Positions 32,372 through 41,402 of a DNA stretch of 64,000 nt are shown piece after piece (position 1 is the stretch's first letter; each line of letters begins with the position of its first letter). Under the pieces are notes generated by a model. It had not been told where the DNA came from and searched no databases. It worked only from the letters and a program-made list of their open reading frames with translations. This stretch comes from CAYSGL01 sp964520985 (GTDB lineage: Bacteria; Pseudomonadota; Alphaproteobacteria; Micavibrionales; Micavibrionaceae): positions 186,001-250,000 of the forward strand of contig CAZFPB010000002.1 of the NCBI GenBank assembly GCA_964520985.1, written 5' to 3'. The translations under genes and the position numbers were made by a program.

Positions 32372-32929
32372 ATGAAGGCACTTGCAATTGTTGGCGGTCT
32401 GATTGGCGCCGTTGTTGTAGCAGGTATTGTGATCGCAATGCTGCTGATCAACGCAAACAACACCGCTGTCCGCCATGAAAAGGGTATCGAGGCGCAGTAC
32501 ACTGAAATGGAAAACGTTCTCGGTCAATATTCGCTAAAAGTGGTTGAAGCTGCAAAAATTCCTGATATGGCAACTCAAGATCTGAAAGAAGTGATGCGTG
32601 GCGCTCTTTCTGCTCGTTATGGCGAGGGTGGAAGTCAAGCAGCATTTCAATGGATCAAGGAAACGTATCCTGGTCAAGTTGATCCAGCACTTTACCAGAA
32701 AATTCAACAGATCATCGAAGGTGGTCGTAACAAATTCGAGAATGCGCAAACCATGCTGATTGATCGCAAGCGAGCGTATGAAGAAGCACTGGGAATGTTT
32801 CCGAGTGGTGTCCTGATGAAGATCGTCGGATTCCCGAAAATTGACCTCAGCAAATTCAACATTATCAGCTCAGGACATGCGAAAGAAGCATTCGCGACTG
32901 GCGTTGACAAACCGATCGATATCAAGTAA
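32372..32929 (+). CDS. LemA-like protein
   Basis: 185 residues from ATG 32372 (GAGGAAAAC upstream). N-terminal membrane anchor (LAIVGGLIGAVVVAGIVIAMLLI), then NNTAVRHEKGIEAQYTEMENVL and long helices as in LemA four-helix proteins. Role unknown; pair with the TPM-like gene suggests an envelope function. Confidence 0.65.
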   Translation: MKALAIVGGLIGAVVVAGIVIAMLLINANNTAVRHEKGIEAQYTEMENVLGQYSLKVVEAAKIPDMATQDLKEVMRGALSARYGEGGSQAAFQWIKETYPGQVDPALYQKIQQIIEGGRNKFENAQTMLIDRKRAYEEALGMFPSGVLMKIVGFPKIDLSKFNIISSGHAKEAFATGVDKPIDIK

Positions 32930-32932
32930 AAC

Positions 32933-32958
32933 AGGGAGCGAAAGCTCCCTTTCTTTTT
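32933..32958 (+). terminator. Intrinsic terminator
   Basis: AGGGAGC-GAAA-GCTCCCT with a T-rich run; same GAAA tetraloop design as the hairpin at 27332. Confidence 0.85.
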
Positions 32959-32975
32959 CGTGCGGGTGATTCAAG

Positions 32976-33317
32976 ATGTCTATTTTAACCAGAAAAATCA
33001 TAATGGGATTTGCCTTGATTCTCGCTGTCGGTATTGTGATGTTTACAATCACTTCCAACGCTAATGCCCATGAAGCATATAAGATAACCGGCAAATCAAT
33101 TGCATGTCGTATTAATGACCTTGGTTTTTGTTTAATTAGTATACACAAAGCTCTTGGAATACAGAGTGAAATAGGTGCCATGTATCCAAGATGTAAAGAT
33201 GCCAACTCGTGCTATCTTACTCCACAACAATATGCCAAAGTGATTGCTGGTAAGGATGTTGAGATTGCTTCTGTAATATACAACAAAGACAACATTGTAA
33301 TTGTTGAATGGAATTAA
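32976..33317 (+). CDS. Secreted protein with signal peptide
   Basis: 113 residues; signal peptide with basic start and hydrophobic core (about 10-26) ending SNANA. The mature part has four Cys, so disulfides are likely. Unknown function; periplasmic in the host. Confidence 0.7.
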   Translation: MSILTRKIIMGFALILAVGIVMFTITSNANAHEAYKITGKSIACRINDLGFCLISIHKALGIQSEIGAMYPRCKDANSCYLTPQQYAKVIAGKDVEIASVIYNKDNIVIVEWN

Positions 33318-33319
33318 TT

Positions 33320-33628
33320 ATGAGCCAATGCACTTTTCAAAAAGCATGGAGTGGTCGGTGCCAACATATTGCAAACAGTAGTGGCAAATGTGCAAAACAT
33401 GATGTTGCCTGTGTCAGTTGTGGAGCATCTGCTACTCATGATTGTGACGAAACAGGGCAATTTGTATGTGGTGCTCCACTTTGCAACGATTGTGAACACA
33501 CGATTGCTCCTGATGGTACAAATGGAGGCATCGGCTTTAATGCTATGCATCTACCTGATGGTATGAAACAACATTGCAGAAAAGATCAACAAGTTTTCAC
33601 GCCTTGGTACAAAAGGGAGCGAAGTTAA
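33320..33628 (+). CDS. Cys/His-rich zinc protein
   Basis: 102 residues from ATG 33320 (ATG 33308 overlaps the previous gene). At least ten Cys plus His (CTFQKAWSGRC, CVSCGA, CGAPLCNDCEH) suggest two zinc sites. Function unknown. Confidence 0.7.
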   Translation: MSQCTFQKAWSGRCQHIANSSGKCAKHDVACVSCGASATHDCDETGQFVCGAPLCNDCEHTIAPDGTNGGIGFNAMHLPDGMKQHCRKDQQVFTPWYKRERS

Positions 33629-33990
33629 TGCCAGAACATATTCCGATTTCAGCGGCGGAACAGATTAACAAACAATATGGTGGCCAACAAACCATTTTAG
33701 TCGTTTGGGATGGTGAGCGAACTCATGTTGTAACACATGGTATCACAGAAACTGCATGCGCTCAAGCTGCAGTTGGTGGAAATATGGTCAAAAAAGCACT
33801 TGGTTGGCCTGACTCATTGATAAGTGAGATCCCTGAACGAGCAAAAACAAAGATTCATAGTAGCGAAATCAGCGCTTTGGTTCAACAACTGATGCAAGAT
33901 GCTGAATATCATGACGATCTCGAACTAGCATTTTCTGAAAAAGTCCACGAATTTTTGAAAGGATGTGGGATAAAAGTGACAGGATTTTAA
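33628..33990 (+). CDS. Unknown protein
   Basis: 120 residues from ATG 33628 (GGGAGCGA upstream, TAATG overlap). N-terminal TILVVWDGERTHVVTHG and GNMVKKALGWP. No family recognised. Confidence 0.75.
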   Translation: MPEHIPISAAEQINKQYGGQQTILVVWDGERTHVVTHGITETACAQAAVGGNMVKKALGWPDSLISEIPERAKTKIHSSEISALVQQLMQDAEYHDDLELAFSEKVHEFLKGCGIKVTGF

Positions 33991-33993
33991 TTG

Positions 33994-34022
33994 TTGACTT
34001 GACCTGCATAGTTGGCTATTAT
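33994..34022 (+). promoter_or_regulatory. sigma70-like promoter
   Basis: TTGACT, 17 bp, TATTAT. A dyad TCTCCA/TGGAGA (34024-34029 and 34044-34049) follows, with the 3' arm holding the next gene's GGAG. Confidence 0.6.
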
Positions 34023-34056
34023 GTCTCCATACATTGATTTGTGTGGAGATATCGCT

Positions 34057-35250
34057 GTGATCCGCTTTAACCCATCCCAAGTGACGTTTGAAATGGTTAA
34101 ACTCAAAGCAGCCAGTACTGCTCTGGGTGGGTCGATTACCGTCATTGATTCCGATACTCCTGATGAACATGGCGTATATGCAACCAAACGGATTCCTGTC
34201 CGTCTCGCAGTTGCTCGTCATTTCATCAAACAATGCAAAAAAGTAACCAAATACCTCAATCCGATTCCTGCATGTGTTGTTCGTTATCGCGACAGTATCA
34301 TCGCGATCGAACGTCATCCTCTTGGTACTCTCGGCGAATTCGAATCTGAGGGTGTGTTCGATGCCAAAAAGGTTTGGGTTCCTGACAGCAAGCGCAATAT
34401 GGACAGTTATGTAACTGGTAAAACAAACACGACTCGTCCGTGGTATTTTGACGGTCGATATGCATACCAGTTCTCGCATGAGAAAATCGTTGACGCTGTT
34501 AAAAAGGGCAAACCGTTGACTCGTAATGGACATTTCCGTCATGTAATCGTCAACACGATTGATCTGCAGTGTCTGGAAAGTGATCATCGTGTTCAAGTAA
34601 CTGAGCGTTCCTGTGTCGCTTATCTCGCCGACAGCGGTGAATATGCAGTTTCTCCACCTGTTTGGAAAAATGCGCTCAGCATTGCCACTCGTCAAAATGG
34701 TCGTTATAACGACAACGACGAAGAAATGGATATCGACGATGCGTATGACGTGATTACTGAACAAGCAGAAGATCATTTCCGTTACGATCTAATTGATGAA
34801 CGGTGCAACGTCAACCTCAATTTCGTGTTGAAAGCAGGTCACGTCATCGGTCAACTGAAAGGTTATGATGCAGTAGAGTGTTTGAATCTCCCTCGTCTGA
34901 TGATCGAATTGTCAACGGTTAACCTGCCGAACATTCCGAATCACATCAAATCTACGTATGATACTGGAATGACGTTCACGCAATCGTTTGCTTGGCTGCT
35001 TGGCATGCTTCGTGACAACAAACAATTGGAGACTTTGATCACGATCAAAGCAATGCTCAAGTATCTGACCACTCGCGCACTGTTTGAAAAGGACCTGTAT
35101 AAACAACAATCTCTGTTTAAACCTGGCTTTGATGTCAACGATATTCCTGTTGTTGATGTGTTCAACAAAAAAGACGACGATGTTGATGACAGTGTATTCG
35201 ACAACCTTGAAACATTGAGCGGTGATGATGTGGAACCAGTAGATGATTAA
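34057..35250 (+). CDS. Unknown large protein with acidic tail
   Basis: 397 residues from GTG 34057, chosen because TGGAGA is 7-8 nt upstream and in-frame ATGs at 34012/34021 fall in the promoter -10. Acidic patches at about residues 225-240 (NDNDEEMDIDD) and the C-terminus (DDDVDDS). No family recognised. Confidence 0.75.
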   Translation: MIRFNPSQVTFEMVKLKAASTALGGSITVIDSDTPDEHGVYATKRIPVRLAVARHFIKQCKKVTKYLNPIPACVVRYRDSIIAIERHPLGTLGEFESEGVFDAKKVWVPDSKRNMDSYVTGKTNTTRPWYFDGRYAYQFSHEKIVDAVKKGKPLTRNGHFRHVIVNTIDLQCLESDHRVQVTERSCVAYLADSGEYAVSPPVWKNALSIATRQNGRYNDNDEEMDIDDAYDVITEQAEDHFRYDLIDERCNVNLNFVLKAGHVIGQLKGYDAVECLNLPRLMIELSTVNLPNIPNHIKSTYDTGMTFTQSFAWLLGMLRDNKQLETLITIKAMLKYLTTRALFEKDLYKQQSLFKPGFDVNDIPVVDVFNKKDDDVDDSVFDNLETLSGDDVEPVDD

Positions 35251-35389
35251 AACGGTGTTAGCAATAACAGTTGCTTGTATAGCACTGATAACATCTATCC
35301 GTTTAATGAAAGTCAACACTTGGACAGTTGCTGTTTTTCTGTTGTGCTATGCGGCATTGCTGGCGTCATCGGTGATATACGACATCTAG
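35243..35389 (+). CDS. Small membrane protein
   Basis: 48 residues with two hydrophobic segments (TVLAITVACIALIT and TVAVFLLCYAALLASSVI). Overlaps the previous gene's end by 8 nt; stop is TAG. Function unknown. Confidence 0.6.
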   Translation: MIKTVLAITVACIALITSIRLMKVNTWTVAVFLLCYAALLASSVIYDI

Positions 35390-35391
35390 TG

Positions 35392-35420
35392 TTGACTCAC
35401 CCATCTGTTTTATGGACAAT
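35392..35420 (+). promoter_or_regulatory. sigma70-like promoter with -10 dyad
   Basis: TTGACT, 17 bp, GACAAT; the -10 lies in TGGACAATGTCCA. A leader hairpin AAAGTGATT/AATCACTTT follows at 35425-35455. Confidence 0.6.
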
Positions 35421-35494
35421 GTCCAAAGTGATTCAAGCATGCCTTTAATCACTTTCTCAAATCCTACAATGTATATCAGAGCAGGAGAAATACA

Positions 35495-36538
35495 ATGGAA
35501 TTCAATAGTTTTGAAATGGTTCGCAATGCCAACGTCGAAGTTGAAGCATCGCAGAACTCAAAAGGTTCACCGATCGCACTGATTACGGTCGATGACAAAT
35601 ATCAACATTCGTTCCCAGCAACGTCTCGCGTATCACAACACCTCAACATGATGTCCGCTGATCAACTCGGCCAACGTCTTTCTGGTGGGGCGTTTTTCTT
35701 CGTTGATGACCTGCTGGTAGATTTCCGTGATGGTGATTACGGAAATGGGTTCATCCAAGACGACGACACGATCGCTCTGTTCATGGATGTTCTTGGTTGT
35801 ACCGAGACGTATAACCGGCGGGCGAAAGAAACTGCTGTCGAACTTCGTAAGCGTTGGAGCGAAGAAACGTTCCAAGTCAACGGATTCGGAGATGGTGGAA
35901 TCTTCAACGGTCACGTGTCATATGACTGGTCTCCGTTCAAAACCTTTATCTCTACTGCAATCGAAGTGATTCGTCAGGTGTGCACCAATGGTGCAATGGC
36001 AATGTCTCCACTGTTCAAGATGAAAGTTCAACTGGTCAACCGTGAACATGAACATTTGGATATCGCCAGTCGTCAAATGCACAACAAACTGCAATCTGTG
36101 ATGGATCATCGTGTTCAACGGATGTCTGTTGACCGTGCAAGTGTTGCAGACTGCATGCTGGCTGCTCGTCATTGTCACGATCGGTTGAAAAACGGGTTCG
36201 GTGATCGTGATGACTTCGAGCGTATGAAACGGCTTCGCAATGCTGCATCTCCTGAGATTCATCTCAGCGATTTTTATACCAGCAAAGTGTTTGACACTGC
36301 AAGTATTGCAGCACAGGCGCCAAGTCACCTTACGGTGTTCGATCTGTACAACATCGTGACGGAATTGCGATCTCATACGGCTGAAACTCACGGTTCTTCG
36401 TCGTATGCGCTTAACAAACTGGCAAACACCCTGCTGTTCGACCAAGAAGTCAACACTGCGAAAGCCAACAGTTTGACTGGTCCGAAAAAAGCAGCGTTCA
36501 GCAACACTGATCAAGCGTTCTTTGGTCAAGTCGCTTAA
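35495..36538 (+). CDS. DUF932-like protein
   Basis: 347 residues, site AGCAGGAGAAA. Central FKTFISTAIEVIRQVCTNGA resembles the V-C-T-N-G motif of DUF932 plasmid/phage proteins, of unknown function. Strong site, own promoter and terminator suggest high expression. Confidence 0.55.
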   Translation: MEFNSFEMVRNANVEVEASQNSKGSPIALITVDDKYQHSFPATSRVSQHLNMMSADQLGQRLSGGAFFFVDDLLVDFRDGDYGNGFIQDDDTIALFMDVLGCTETYNRRAKETAVELRKRWSEETFQVNGFGDGGIFNGHVSYDWSPFKTFISTAIEVIRQVCTNGAMAMSPLFKMKVQLVNREHEHLDIASRQMHNKLQSVMDHRVQRMSVDRASVADCMLAARHCHDRLKNGFGDRDDFERMKRLRNAASPEIHLSDFYTSKVFDTASIAAQAPSHLTVFDLYNIVTELRSHTAETHGSSSYALNKLANTLLFDQEVNTAKANSLTGPKKAAFSNTDQAFFGQVA

Positions 36539-36558
36539 CGATGTAGACCAACCAAATC

Positions 36559-36583
36559 AGCCCATCAAATGATGGGCTTTTTT
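36559..36583 (+). terminator. Intrinsic terminator
   Basis: AGCCCATCA-AA-TGATGGGCT with seven T. Confidence 0.9.
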
Positions 36584-36601
36584 CATTTGTGAGAACACAT
36601 A

Positions 36602-37036
36602 ATGACAACAGATCTATCAAAAACATACTATCTACATGTTGACAAATGGCGCTGTGGTGGTGATGTAGGTGATTCCAGTCAACTTGGAACTGGTCCAACA
36701 AAAATGTTGAATAACCAAGGATATATGTGTTGCCTGGGTCAATGTGCCGAACAACGAGGCGTGCATCCTACATACTTAATGAGCAATTCTGATCCAGATG
36801 GTGTAAGTCGCATGTTGAAGGAAAACTTCGCCGACAGTAACTATGATCAGTTGATGCTCAAGAATCCTTCACCTGTTCGACTTAGAACAAACAACAGTAG
36901 CTTTGCAGTTGAAGCAATGCGAATCAATGACGCTTTGCGTTTTACGAAATCCGAACGTGCACAGGCACTAGTTGACCATTTCGCAAAACATGGATACAGA
37001 TTGATTGTAGTTGATCCGTACGATCTGTTATCATAA
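36602..37036 (+). CDS. KWRCGG family protein A
   Basis: 144 residues. HVDKWRCGGDVG, LGTGPTKMLNNQGYMCCLGQCA and NNSSFAVEAMRIND are shared with the protein at 48954-49397. The paired Cys may bind metal. Phage family of unknown function. Confidence 0.75.
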   Translation: MTTDLSKTYYLHVDKWRCGGDVGDSSQLGTGPTKMLNNQGYMCCLGQCAEQRGVHPTYLMSNSDPDGVSRMLKENFADSNYDQLMLKNPSPVRLRTNNSSFAVEAMRINDALRFTKSERAQALVDHFAKHGYRLIVVDPYDLLS

Positions 37037-37071
37037 CAAATATGACCAGACAACATCAACACGAGCTAACC

Positions 37072-37410
37072 ATGAAACGATTTGTGTTCACTATAATGTT
37101 CCTTATTGGATCAGTACTGTCTATGGGAACTGCATTAATGGCGATAAAGGGATTTGGTTACGATCATCTCGACTTTGTCACGATGTTTAACACGAATCAA
37201 TTCCAGTTCTGGCTCGTGATTCTTGGTGGACTTAGTTGGGGATTTGTGATCCCACTGATTGCTGATATTGCATTTGACAATGGTTATCATGAGCCGAAAC
37301 CACGGTTTCGGGTATTACCAACTGTAGCAAAGTCAACAGTTAAACGATATAATAGTAATGTTGTCCCACTTAATCCAAAACCAAATAAGAAAAAACGAAG
37401 GATGTTATAA
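37072..37410 (+). CDS. Membrane protein
   Basis: 112 residues from ATG 37072. Two hydrophobic segments (about 4-27 and 45-68) and a basic C-terminal tail ending KPNKKKRRML. Stop overlaps the next start (TAATG). Function unknown. Confidence 0.65.
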   Translation: MKRFVFTIMFLIGSVLSMGTALMAIKGFGYDHLDFVTMFNTNQFQFWLVILGGLSWGFVIPLIADIAFDNGYHEPKPRFRVLPTVAKSTVKRYNSNVVPLNPKPNKKKRRML

Positions 37411-37787
37411 TGGAATTGCAATACAAAAATCGAAAAACACAACGTGTCATTAAAGTCGAAATTGATAGTGCAACTGAACAACTGATTGAAGCGAACGAAA
37501 ATCCTCATCTGATTTACCAGCTCGACATCGTTGACACCAACAATAACAAATTCTTATACATCGGTCAAACTCAAGATATCATCAACCGTCTTGCCACTCA
37601 TCACGCACACAAGCAACGTGCGATCGGAAAAGTATTGGCGCGTAGCAAAGATGTGTCAGTAACAATTCTGTCAACCACGTTGTGTCCACAACAAGCAGAT
37701 GTTATGGAACGTGTTGCTGTTCGAGCTGCAGTTCAATCAACGCTTGATAGTGATATTACTGTGATTAACCAAATGTTGGTAGGTTAA
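37410..37787 (+). CDS. GIY-YIG nuclease-like protein
   Basis: 125 residues. HLIYQLDIVDTNNNKFLYIGQT is the GIY-YIG core, INRLATHH the conserved Arg helix, and VMERVAVRAA contains the candidate catalytic Glu. Small stand-alone form; may be a homing-type or repair nuclease. Confidence 0.7.
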   Translation: MELQYKNRKTQRVIKVEIDSATEQLIEANENPHLIYQLDIVDTNNNKFLYIGQTQDIINRLATHHAHKQRAIGKVLARSKDVSVTILSTTLCPQQADVMERVAVRAAVQSTLDSDITVINQMLVG

Positions 37788-37791
37788 ACAA

Positions 37792-37908
37792 ATGTCACAA
37801 CAACCAAAAAAAGGTGGGCTCGCTGCCATTGATTATAGTCGCGTTGATACTCAATTATTGAGTGAATCAAAAGTCCAATCTACAACTATTATACGGAAAT
37901 GCCCATGA
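37792..37908 (+). CDS. 38-residue protein
   Basis: Short gene between the GIY-YIG and TrpF-like genes; stop overlaps the next start region. Sequence begins MSQQPKKGGLAAIDYSRVDT. Function unknown; support is from tight packing. Confidence 0.5.
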   Translation: MSQQPKKGGLAAIDYSRVDTQLLSESKVQSTTIIRKCP

Positions 37909-39002
37909 ACAACATTATCCAAACGTGTACTCTATCAGGCGTCGATCACACTGTACCGTTTGATCCTTTGTTTGAGCTGACACAACGATACGGTTTCATC
38001 GAATACGCTGTTCTCGTTACCAATCATAACTACACTGGTGGCAAATGCAAGCCACGTTATCCAGATTGCTCGTGGATCAATGATTTTGCACAACGTGTAC
38101 ATGAATACAATAACGATGCATATGATCGTTATGATCCTATCAAGGTAGCAATTCATGTATGTGGGAACTTGCTACATGATCAATTAATTGAAGATCTGGA
38201 AACAGACAATCCGCTGTTTGACAAGCTGCCGTTGTTGTATCAAGTTGCATCTCGAATTCAACTTAATATCAATGGTGCTGAACATCGTTTCGTTTCCGTT
38301 GCATCGTTGGTTCGTCAAATGATTGCTGATGGAAAACAAGTAATACTTCAGTATAACGGATTGAACGATCAACTGTTCGATTATTTGATAAGCGACAAAA
38401 GCATTGATCATTCCAAGTTGACGGTTCTTATTGATAAGTCACGTGGCACCGGAATTGTTGACAAAAATATGCGAGCAGCAACTCACGTGCTTGATAAATT
38501 GCCAGACTCCGTTATTGGATATGCAGGTGGACTTAGTTCAAGTAACATTGAACAAGTGCTTGAATCTGTAATCGATCATCACTTGCAAATTGCACGACCG
38601 ATCAATATTGATAGCGAAACTAATTTGCGATCTGTGATGGAACCAAATGACATAGATCCGGACGGGGAACTATTGGATTGGTTCTGTATGACCAAAGCTG
38701 AGGTAATGGCAATCGCTGTCGATCAGTTAAACTTCAAACACAATACGGTCGCTCAAGTTCAATGGTTGGCCAAACATCTCGAAAAGGTTAATGTTGACCT
38801 CGAACGGCTAACCGCGTATAAATCGGACTTGATAAAGCAGATGCAGGAAACGTGTAATCATCCCGAATCACATCACAAGGTTAACAGTGATTACTTTTCG
38901 GGATCATATTACGATCATGCATCCACGACGCATACAACGATTTGTTCGTTATGTGATACCCGATTGAGTTCACACACAGAAGATCATGGATATTTTGGTT
39001 GA
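37899..39002 (+). CDS. TrpF-like TIM-barrel protein with zinc-like tail
   Basis: 367 residues. Motifs of phosphoribosylanthranilate isomerase-like barrels: EYAVLVTNHNYTGGKCKPRYP, AIHVCGNLL, VLIDKSRGTG, VIGYAGGLSSSNI and NIDSETNLRS. A C-terminal extension of about 70 residues has CNHPESHH and CSLCDTRL, a likely zinc site absent from TrpF. Probably an enzyme on a phosphosugar-like ligand, not tryptophan synthesis. ATG 37905 (third codon) is an alternative start. Confidence 0.6.
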   Translation: MPMNNIIQTCTLSGVDHTVPFDPLFELTQRYGFIEYAVLVTNHNYTGGKCKPRYPDCSWINDFAQRVHEYNNDAYDRYDPIKVAIHVCGNLLHDQLIEDLETDNPLFDKLPLLYQVASRIQLNINGAEHRFVSVASLVRQMIADGKQVILQYNGLNDQLFDYLISDKSIDHSKLTVLIDKSRGTGIVDKNMRAATHVLDKLPDSVIGYAGGLSSSNIEQVLESVIDHHLQIARPINIDSETNLRSVMEPNDIDPDGELLDWFCMTKAEVMAIAVDQLNFKHNTVAQVQWLAKHLEKVNVDLERLTAYKSDLIKQMQETCNHPESHHKVNSDYFSGSYYDHASTTHTTICSLCDTRLSSHTEDHGYFG

Positions 39003-39013
39003 GGAAACCTAGC

Positions 39014-39460
39014 ATGAAGCCGAGAATTATCGTTTACAATGACAGATTGATTAATCTCAATCACATTGTACGTATCAATCATATGCTGACGGATAATGAG
39101 ATTACGTTAACCAACGGACCTGATTGTACGATTCGTGACAACAGAATTTCGTTTGATTGTTGGTCTCGCTTAATGACGGGAACACATTCAAAGCAATTGT
39201 TGGTGCGACAATTCATCACGACACATAACGTTTGTTTAGTTGATGTGACAGTGCGACACCAACGGTGCTTTCTAGCACACCATCGTGGTCCACAACTTGA
39301 TACAACACCATCGATTAACAACTTGGTAACAGCAGTGCGTGAAGGTGGTGACAAATTGCGGTACATGTATGGCGATGGCCTGTACCTGTTTGAAGTTAAA
39401 GTCGAAGACAATTCCATCACTCTCGGTGAGCAATTGCTGTTTGTTTCGTCAAACGTGTAA
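39014..39460 (+). CDS. Unknown protein
   Basis: 148 residues from ATG 39014 with GAGGAAAC upstream. Beta-rich; no family recognised. Last gene before a terminator. Confidence 0.7.
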   Translation: MKPRIIVYNDRLINLNHIVRINHMLTDNEITLTNGPDCTIRDNRISFDCWSRLMTGTHSKQLLVRQFITTHNVCLVDVTVRHQRCFLAHHRGPQLDTTPSINNLVTAVREGGDKLRYMYGDGLYLFEVKVEDNSITLGEQLLFVSSNV

Positions 39461-39490
39461 CAGCACGAAACAAACCCTATAGCGTACCCA

Positions 39491-39521
39491 AACGGCTAAT
39501 AACATCGTTAGCCGTTTTTTC
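39491..39521 (+). terminator. Intrinsic terminator
   Basis: AACGGCTAA/TTAGCCGTT with a T-run. Confidence 0.9.
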
Positions 39522-39567
39522 ATTTGGTTACGCTACAACAAACGAATATTTAGGAGAAACAATAAGT

Positions 39568-40380
39568 ATGGGAACATTTGACAATATGCATCCACATCGT
39601 GTTTGCAATCTCAAGAACAACGAGAACGGTAATGATTGGATCATTGGTGATATACACGGGTGCTATGACCAACTGTTGTTATTGCTGATCCATATCAATT
39701 TTGATTCAAATGTTGATCGACTGATCAGTGTTGGAGATCTGATTGATCGTGGACCTGACAATATCAAATGCTTGGAACTGCTCAACAAAAAATGGTTCCA
39801 TGCAGTCAAAGGCAATCACGAGGACATGATGGCAGGTTGCTATCTTGACGGATACGATTGCAATATGTGGTACACCAATGGCGGTGATTGGAGCTTCGCA
39901 TACGACCACATGCACGACGAAATGGTCAAATGGGCTCAAACGGTAAAAATGCTTCCATTGATTATTGTCGTTGGAAAAGACACGCCATATCGCTATAACG
40001 TGGTTCATGCTGAACTGCGCGGAGTCAATCCTGTAACAAACGATATGATCGACGACCATAAATCAAACAGCTCTCTGTTTTGGTCGTCTGGTTCAATCGA
40101 CAATATGCTATGGGGACGTTCACTGGTTTATATGACAGAAGGTGATGTCACTGAGATCCCACGATTCCATGACACATCTCTTTCATTGACGTTTTGCGGA
40201 CATACACCGATTAAGCAACCGTTCGTCGTTGGAAGCCAAGTGTTTATTGACACTGGATGCTTTTATGCGAATAAACGCAAACTAAATACATACGGACTGA
40301 CAATCGTCAACCCAAAAACACTACAACGACATACATTGCACTACGACAACACCATTACGAGTTCAATTATAGCAACATGA
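39568..40380 (+). CDS. PPP-family metallophosphatase
   Basis: 270 residues. WIIGDIHGCYDQ, SVGDLIDRGPDN, AVKGNHEDMM and a late FCGHTPI are the metal and catalytic motifs of PPP phosphatases, close in layout to phage lambda phosphatase. Dephosphorylates proteins or nucleotides; target unknown. Site TTTAGGAGAAA. Confidence 0.85.
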   Translation: MGTFDNMHPHRVCNLKNNENGNDWIIGDIHGCYDQLLLLLIHINFDSNVDRLISVGDLIDRGPDNIKCLELLNKKWFHAVKGNHEDMMAGCYLDGYDCNMWYTNGGDWSFAYDHMHDEMVKWAQTVKMLPLIIVVGKDTPYRYNVVHAELRGVNPVTNDMIDDHKSNSSLFWSSGSIDNMLWGRSLVYMTEGDVTEIPRFHDTSLSLTFCGHTPIKQPFVVGSQVFIDTGCFYANKRKLNTYGLTIVNPKTLQRHTLHYDNTITSSIIAT

Positions 40381-40568
40381 TCATTCATCCATTAACACCA
40401 AAAACAAAAGTGGTCGCGCAAGTCGCGACCTGCCCTTGCACAGGTGCGACTCACAAACAAATCACAGCATCAATTATAAAAGTGATTCACAACCACAAAG
40501 GAATTTGGTACTACCTAGATTCACACGTAACAGTAAAAGCGGATGCAATATCCGCTGTGGTTACTTGA
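40377..40568 (+). CDS. Small protein, unknown function
   Basis: 63 residues, ATGA overlap with the phosphatase. Contains CPCTGATHK. The coding sequence includes a perfect hairpin GGTCGCG/CGCGACC. Function unknown. Confidence 0.6.
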   Translation: MIIHPLTPKTKVVAQVATCPCTGATHKQITASIIKVIHNHKGIWYYLDSHVTVKADAISAVVT

Positions 40569-40578
40569 TAGGATTTAA

Positions 40579-40773
40579 CTAGACAACTTCTCGCTTGATA
40601 TACGAAACAATCAACGTAGCAACCAACAACACCATCGAACAATCAAGCAACGTAATCGCAGCAACATTGCTATGCAACTCAAAATGACGAGCAATAATAT
40701 CACGCATAGCAAATCCACCAACACATTGCGTCAAACAAAAACCACCCACATAAAACCAACTCTTGTTATCCAT
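40579..40773 (-). CDS. Small membrane protein 1 of leftward cluster
   Basis: 64 residues with two hydrophobic segments (about 6-24 and 38-58). Overlaps the next gene upstream by 8 nt. Function unknown. Confidence 0.65.
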   Translation of the reverse strand: MDNKSWFYVGGFCLTQCVGGFAMRDIIARHFELHSNVAAITLLDCSMVLLVATLIVSYIKREVV

Positions 40774-41050
40774 TTTTTATCTCTACCTTGTCCAATAACG
40801 AATTGTAAACAATCAGTGATGCGACAAAAATAACACTCGCCAATAACAGCAACAAAGCAATCCCAGCCGATATACGCTCAATCACCGAAAATTGATCACC
40901 AGTCACTGCGACAAACAATACCATGCCAATTGCATAAATTGCATACCACACAACAAATGCACCAAACACAAGCGCACATAACACAAACAATGCAATCGCA
41001 ATTCGACCAACATACGTTTGCGTAATCAATTGCCACAAACGAACTAACAT
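40766..41050 (-). CDS. Small membrane protein 2
   Basis: 94 residues from ATG 41050, which follows the upstream TGA as TGATATG. Two long hydrophobic segments (ALFVLCALVFGAFVVWYAI, GIALLLLLASVIFVASLIV). Function unknown. Confidence 0.65.
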   Translation of the reverse strand: MLVRLWQLITQTYVGRIAIALFVLCALVFGAFVVWYAIYAIGMVLFVAVTGDQFSVIERISAGIALLLLLASVIFVASLIVYNSLLDKVEIKNG

Positions 41051-41051
41051 A

Positions 41052-41303
41052 TCAACGCTCCACTTTTTTGTTTGAACAACTATTGATAACAGCAACCATT
41101 CGAGCTCGATCACGGTTGTCCACAATATACGACCAAATCATTAACACAACCATCCCAACAACCAAAACACCAACACATCCACCTATAGCCCAATATAGAT
41201 ATCCATGAGCAACCAATACCGGATACAACCACCCTGTGATCACACACAACACTATAATCGTAACAACATATAAACGCGATGCCGTCTCAATATCCTTGTT
41301 CAT
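41052..41303 (-). CDS. Small membrane protein 3
   Basis: 83 residues from ATG 41303, with GGGGAG upstream. Two hydrophobic segments; charged C-terminus DNRDRARMVAV. Confidence 0.7.
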   Translation of the reverse strand: MNKDIETASRLYVVTIIVLCVITGWLYPVLVAHGYLYWAIGGCVGVLVVGMVVLMIWSYIVDNRDRARMVAVINSCSNKKVER

Positions 41304-41324
41304 CCAACTCCCCTTTGAAATCAA

Positions 41325-41402
41325 CTAATTTAACATTGCTACAATAAATGTAACACACACTGCAACCACCAACACAATAAACCAAAACCCAACACGATTC
41401 AT
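41325..41402 (-). CDS. 25-residue single-span peptide
   Basis: Encodes MNRVGFWFIVLVVAVCV and eight more residues, all one membrane span. ATG overlaps the upstream gene's TGA (ATGA), the main evidence that it is translated. Stop is TAG. Confidence 0.5.
   Translation of the reverse strand: MNRVGFWFIVLVVAVCVTFIVAMLN

Noticed and set aside
33925..34776. 283-codon leftward ORF
   Set aside because: Antisense to gene 34057-35250, crosses its promoter, no ribosome site.
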